Of a stretch of DNA of 5,242 nt, positions 4,488-5,242 are shown one piece after another (within the stretch, counting starts at the first letter, position 1; every line of letters starts with the position of its first letter). A program made the translations under genes and the position numbers. The DNA lies in NCBI GenBank assembly GCA_030621805.1, contig JAUXGY010000159.1, positions 1 through 5,242 of the forward strand, given 5' to 3'. Under the pieces are notes generated by a model, which worked only from the letters and a program-made list of their open reading frames with translations, did no database searches and was not told the origin of the DNA. Origin of the DNA: Kiritimatiellales bacterium. GTDB lineage: Bacteria > Verrucomicrobiota > Kiritimatiellia > Kiritimatiellales > Pontiellaceae.

Positions 4488-5242
4488 ATGAAGAAGAAGT
4501 CGAAAGTCTATAGTCGTATAACGTGCCTGTTACTGGGGATATTTGGGTTAATCTTAGCCGCTCCGCTCGCTGTTTTCGCGCAGGATGCCGAAACCGCAGC
4601 ACCGGATAAAGGGGCCTTGATCCTGGATGCCAACGAAGAAATACAAGTCGAAAACGTCACGATCAACGTGAAGAATGCGAATATTACGGAGGTATTGAGC
4701 GCCTATTCGATACAGACCAAACAGAGCCTCGTGATCGGACCCGATGTGGTCTCGGACAATGTGAATGTGCGGTTGACCAATGTTCCGTGGAAGGATGCTT
4801 TGGATGTAATCCTCAAGCCCTACGGTTTTGGATATCGGATGGTGGGCGACACCATCGTGATCAGCCGTCTGGAAAACATTGTACAGGTGGAGGGTATTGA
4901 ACCGCTCGCCTCTAAGGTATTCAAGTTGAAGTATCTCGATGCCTACGACATTAAGGAAGTTTGCGAAGCGCAGCTGACTGCTCGCGGTAAATTTACCATC
5001 ATGAGCAATAAAGGGCTCCCCGGTTGGGAATTTGGTGGCGGATCGTCCTCCAGTAGAAGTTCAAGCCGTGCGGTCTCGAACATTGGAGCGGCGCAGCGGG
5101 AAAAAGCGGATCCGATCGAAAAAAGCAAAACCCTCATTATCACCGATGTGCCGTCTTCTTTGACCGCGATCGGAACCATCATTGAAGAACTCGATCAGAT
5201 GCCTACTCAGGTATTGATCGAGGCCAAGTTTATTGAAATCGA
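4488..5242 (+). CDS. Secretin, PilQ/GspD type (partial, C-terminus off the right edge)
   Basis: The first 251 residues of an outer-membrane secretin, the ring channel used by type IV pili and type II secretion. A Sec signal peptide is evident: MKKKSK, a hydrophobic core (11-30) and a probable cut after AVFA (residue 31). Residues 58-126 fit an STN/N0-like domain (TINVKNANITEVLSAYS, then VPWKDALDVILKPYGFGY and TIVI). Residues 143-240 fit a secretin N1-type domain, KVFKLKYLDAYDIKEV to TLIITDVPSSL, interrupted by a Ser-rich loop (185-193). MPTQVLIEAKFIEI (238-251) marks the start of the conserved secretin region, as in PilQ. The gate and barrel lie beyond the edge. No pilM-P or gsp genes lie upstream; the gene has its own promoter and leader. 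STN plus early VLIEAKF favours a pilus-type secretin, but GspD or an orphan secretin cannot be excluded. Confidence 0.9.
   Translation, partial: MKKKSKVYSRITCLLLGIFGLILAAPLAVFAQDAETAAPDKGALILDANEEIQVENVTINVKNANITEVLSAYSIQTKQSLVIGPDVVSDNVNVRLTNVPWKDALDVILKPYGFGYRMVGDTIVISRLENIVQVEGIEPLASKVFKLKYLDAYDIKEVCEAQLTARGKFTIMSNKGLPGWEFGGGSSSSRSSSRAVSNIGAAQREKADPIEKSKTLIITDVPSSLTAIGTIIEELDQMPTQVLIEAKFIEI

Noticed and set aside
4943..5182. Minus-strand open frame of 79 codons
   Set aside because: It is antisense within the secretin and has no supporting signal.

Overview
The window (about 5.2 kb) looks like chromosomal DNA from a Gram-negative bacterium. The secretin at the right end implies an outer membrane. 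Several start codons lack a clear Shine-Dalgarno sequence, and the general look of the proteins is compatible with the PVC group (Verrucomicrobiota/Kiritimatiellota type). That placement is a low-confidence inference from style, not from a marker gene. No rRNA, tRNA, transposase, integrase, phage gene or CRISPR array is visible.

Layout, left to right. (1) A minus-strand PP-loop tRNA-thiolation-type protein (ThiI/MnmA-like) starts at 629 and runs off the left edge. (2) A 151-bp divergent spacer carries a promoter for a calcineurin-like metallophosphatase (781-1710) with a signal-like N-terminus whose twin-arginine pair reads Arg-Gln. (3) A low-molecular-weight protein tyrosine phosphatase (1707-2210, minus strand) converges on it with a 4-base overlap. 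(4) A 338-bp divergent spacer contains a long imperfect inverted repeat. (5) A second, cytosolic-looking metallophosphatase (2549-3289) is clearly a paralogue of the first, and a small membrane-anchored protein of unknown function (3294-3956) follows it after 4 bases. (6) A 531-bp gene-free stretch (3957-4487) contains a near-perfect AT-rich hairpin (4078-4150), two degenerate GC-rich hairpins about 43 bp apart (4206-4283), and a promoter with a consensus TATAAT. (7) A secretin of the PilQ/GspD type starts at 4488 and runs off the right edge.

The middle of the window is a phosphatase neighbourhood: two paralogous metallophosphatases flank a tyrosine phosphatase on the other strand. The paralogues share active-site motifs, a long stretch of central sequence, and a TTAACTC heptamer exactly 6 bases before each start codon, with no Shine-Dalgarno in between. 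This fits a duplication followed by different cellular targeting. I did not find convincing evidence of a new defence or mobile system. The most unusual material is the non-coding palindromes and the duplicated phosphatase pair with its odd translation starts.
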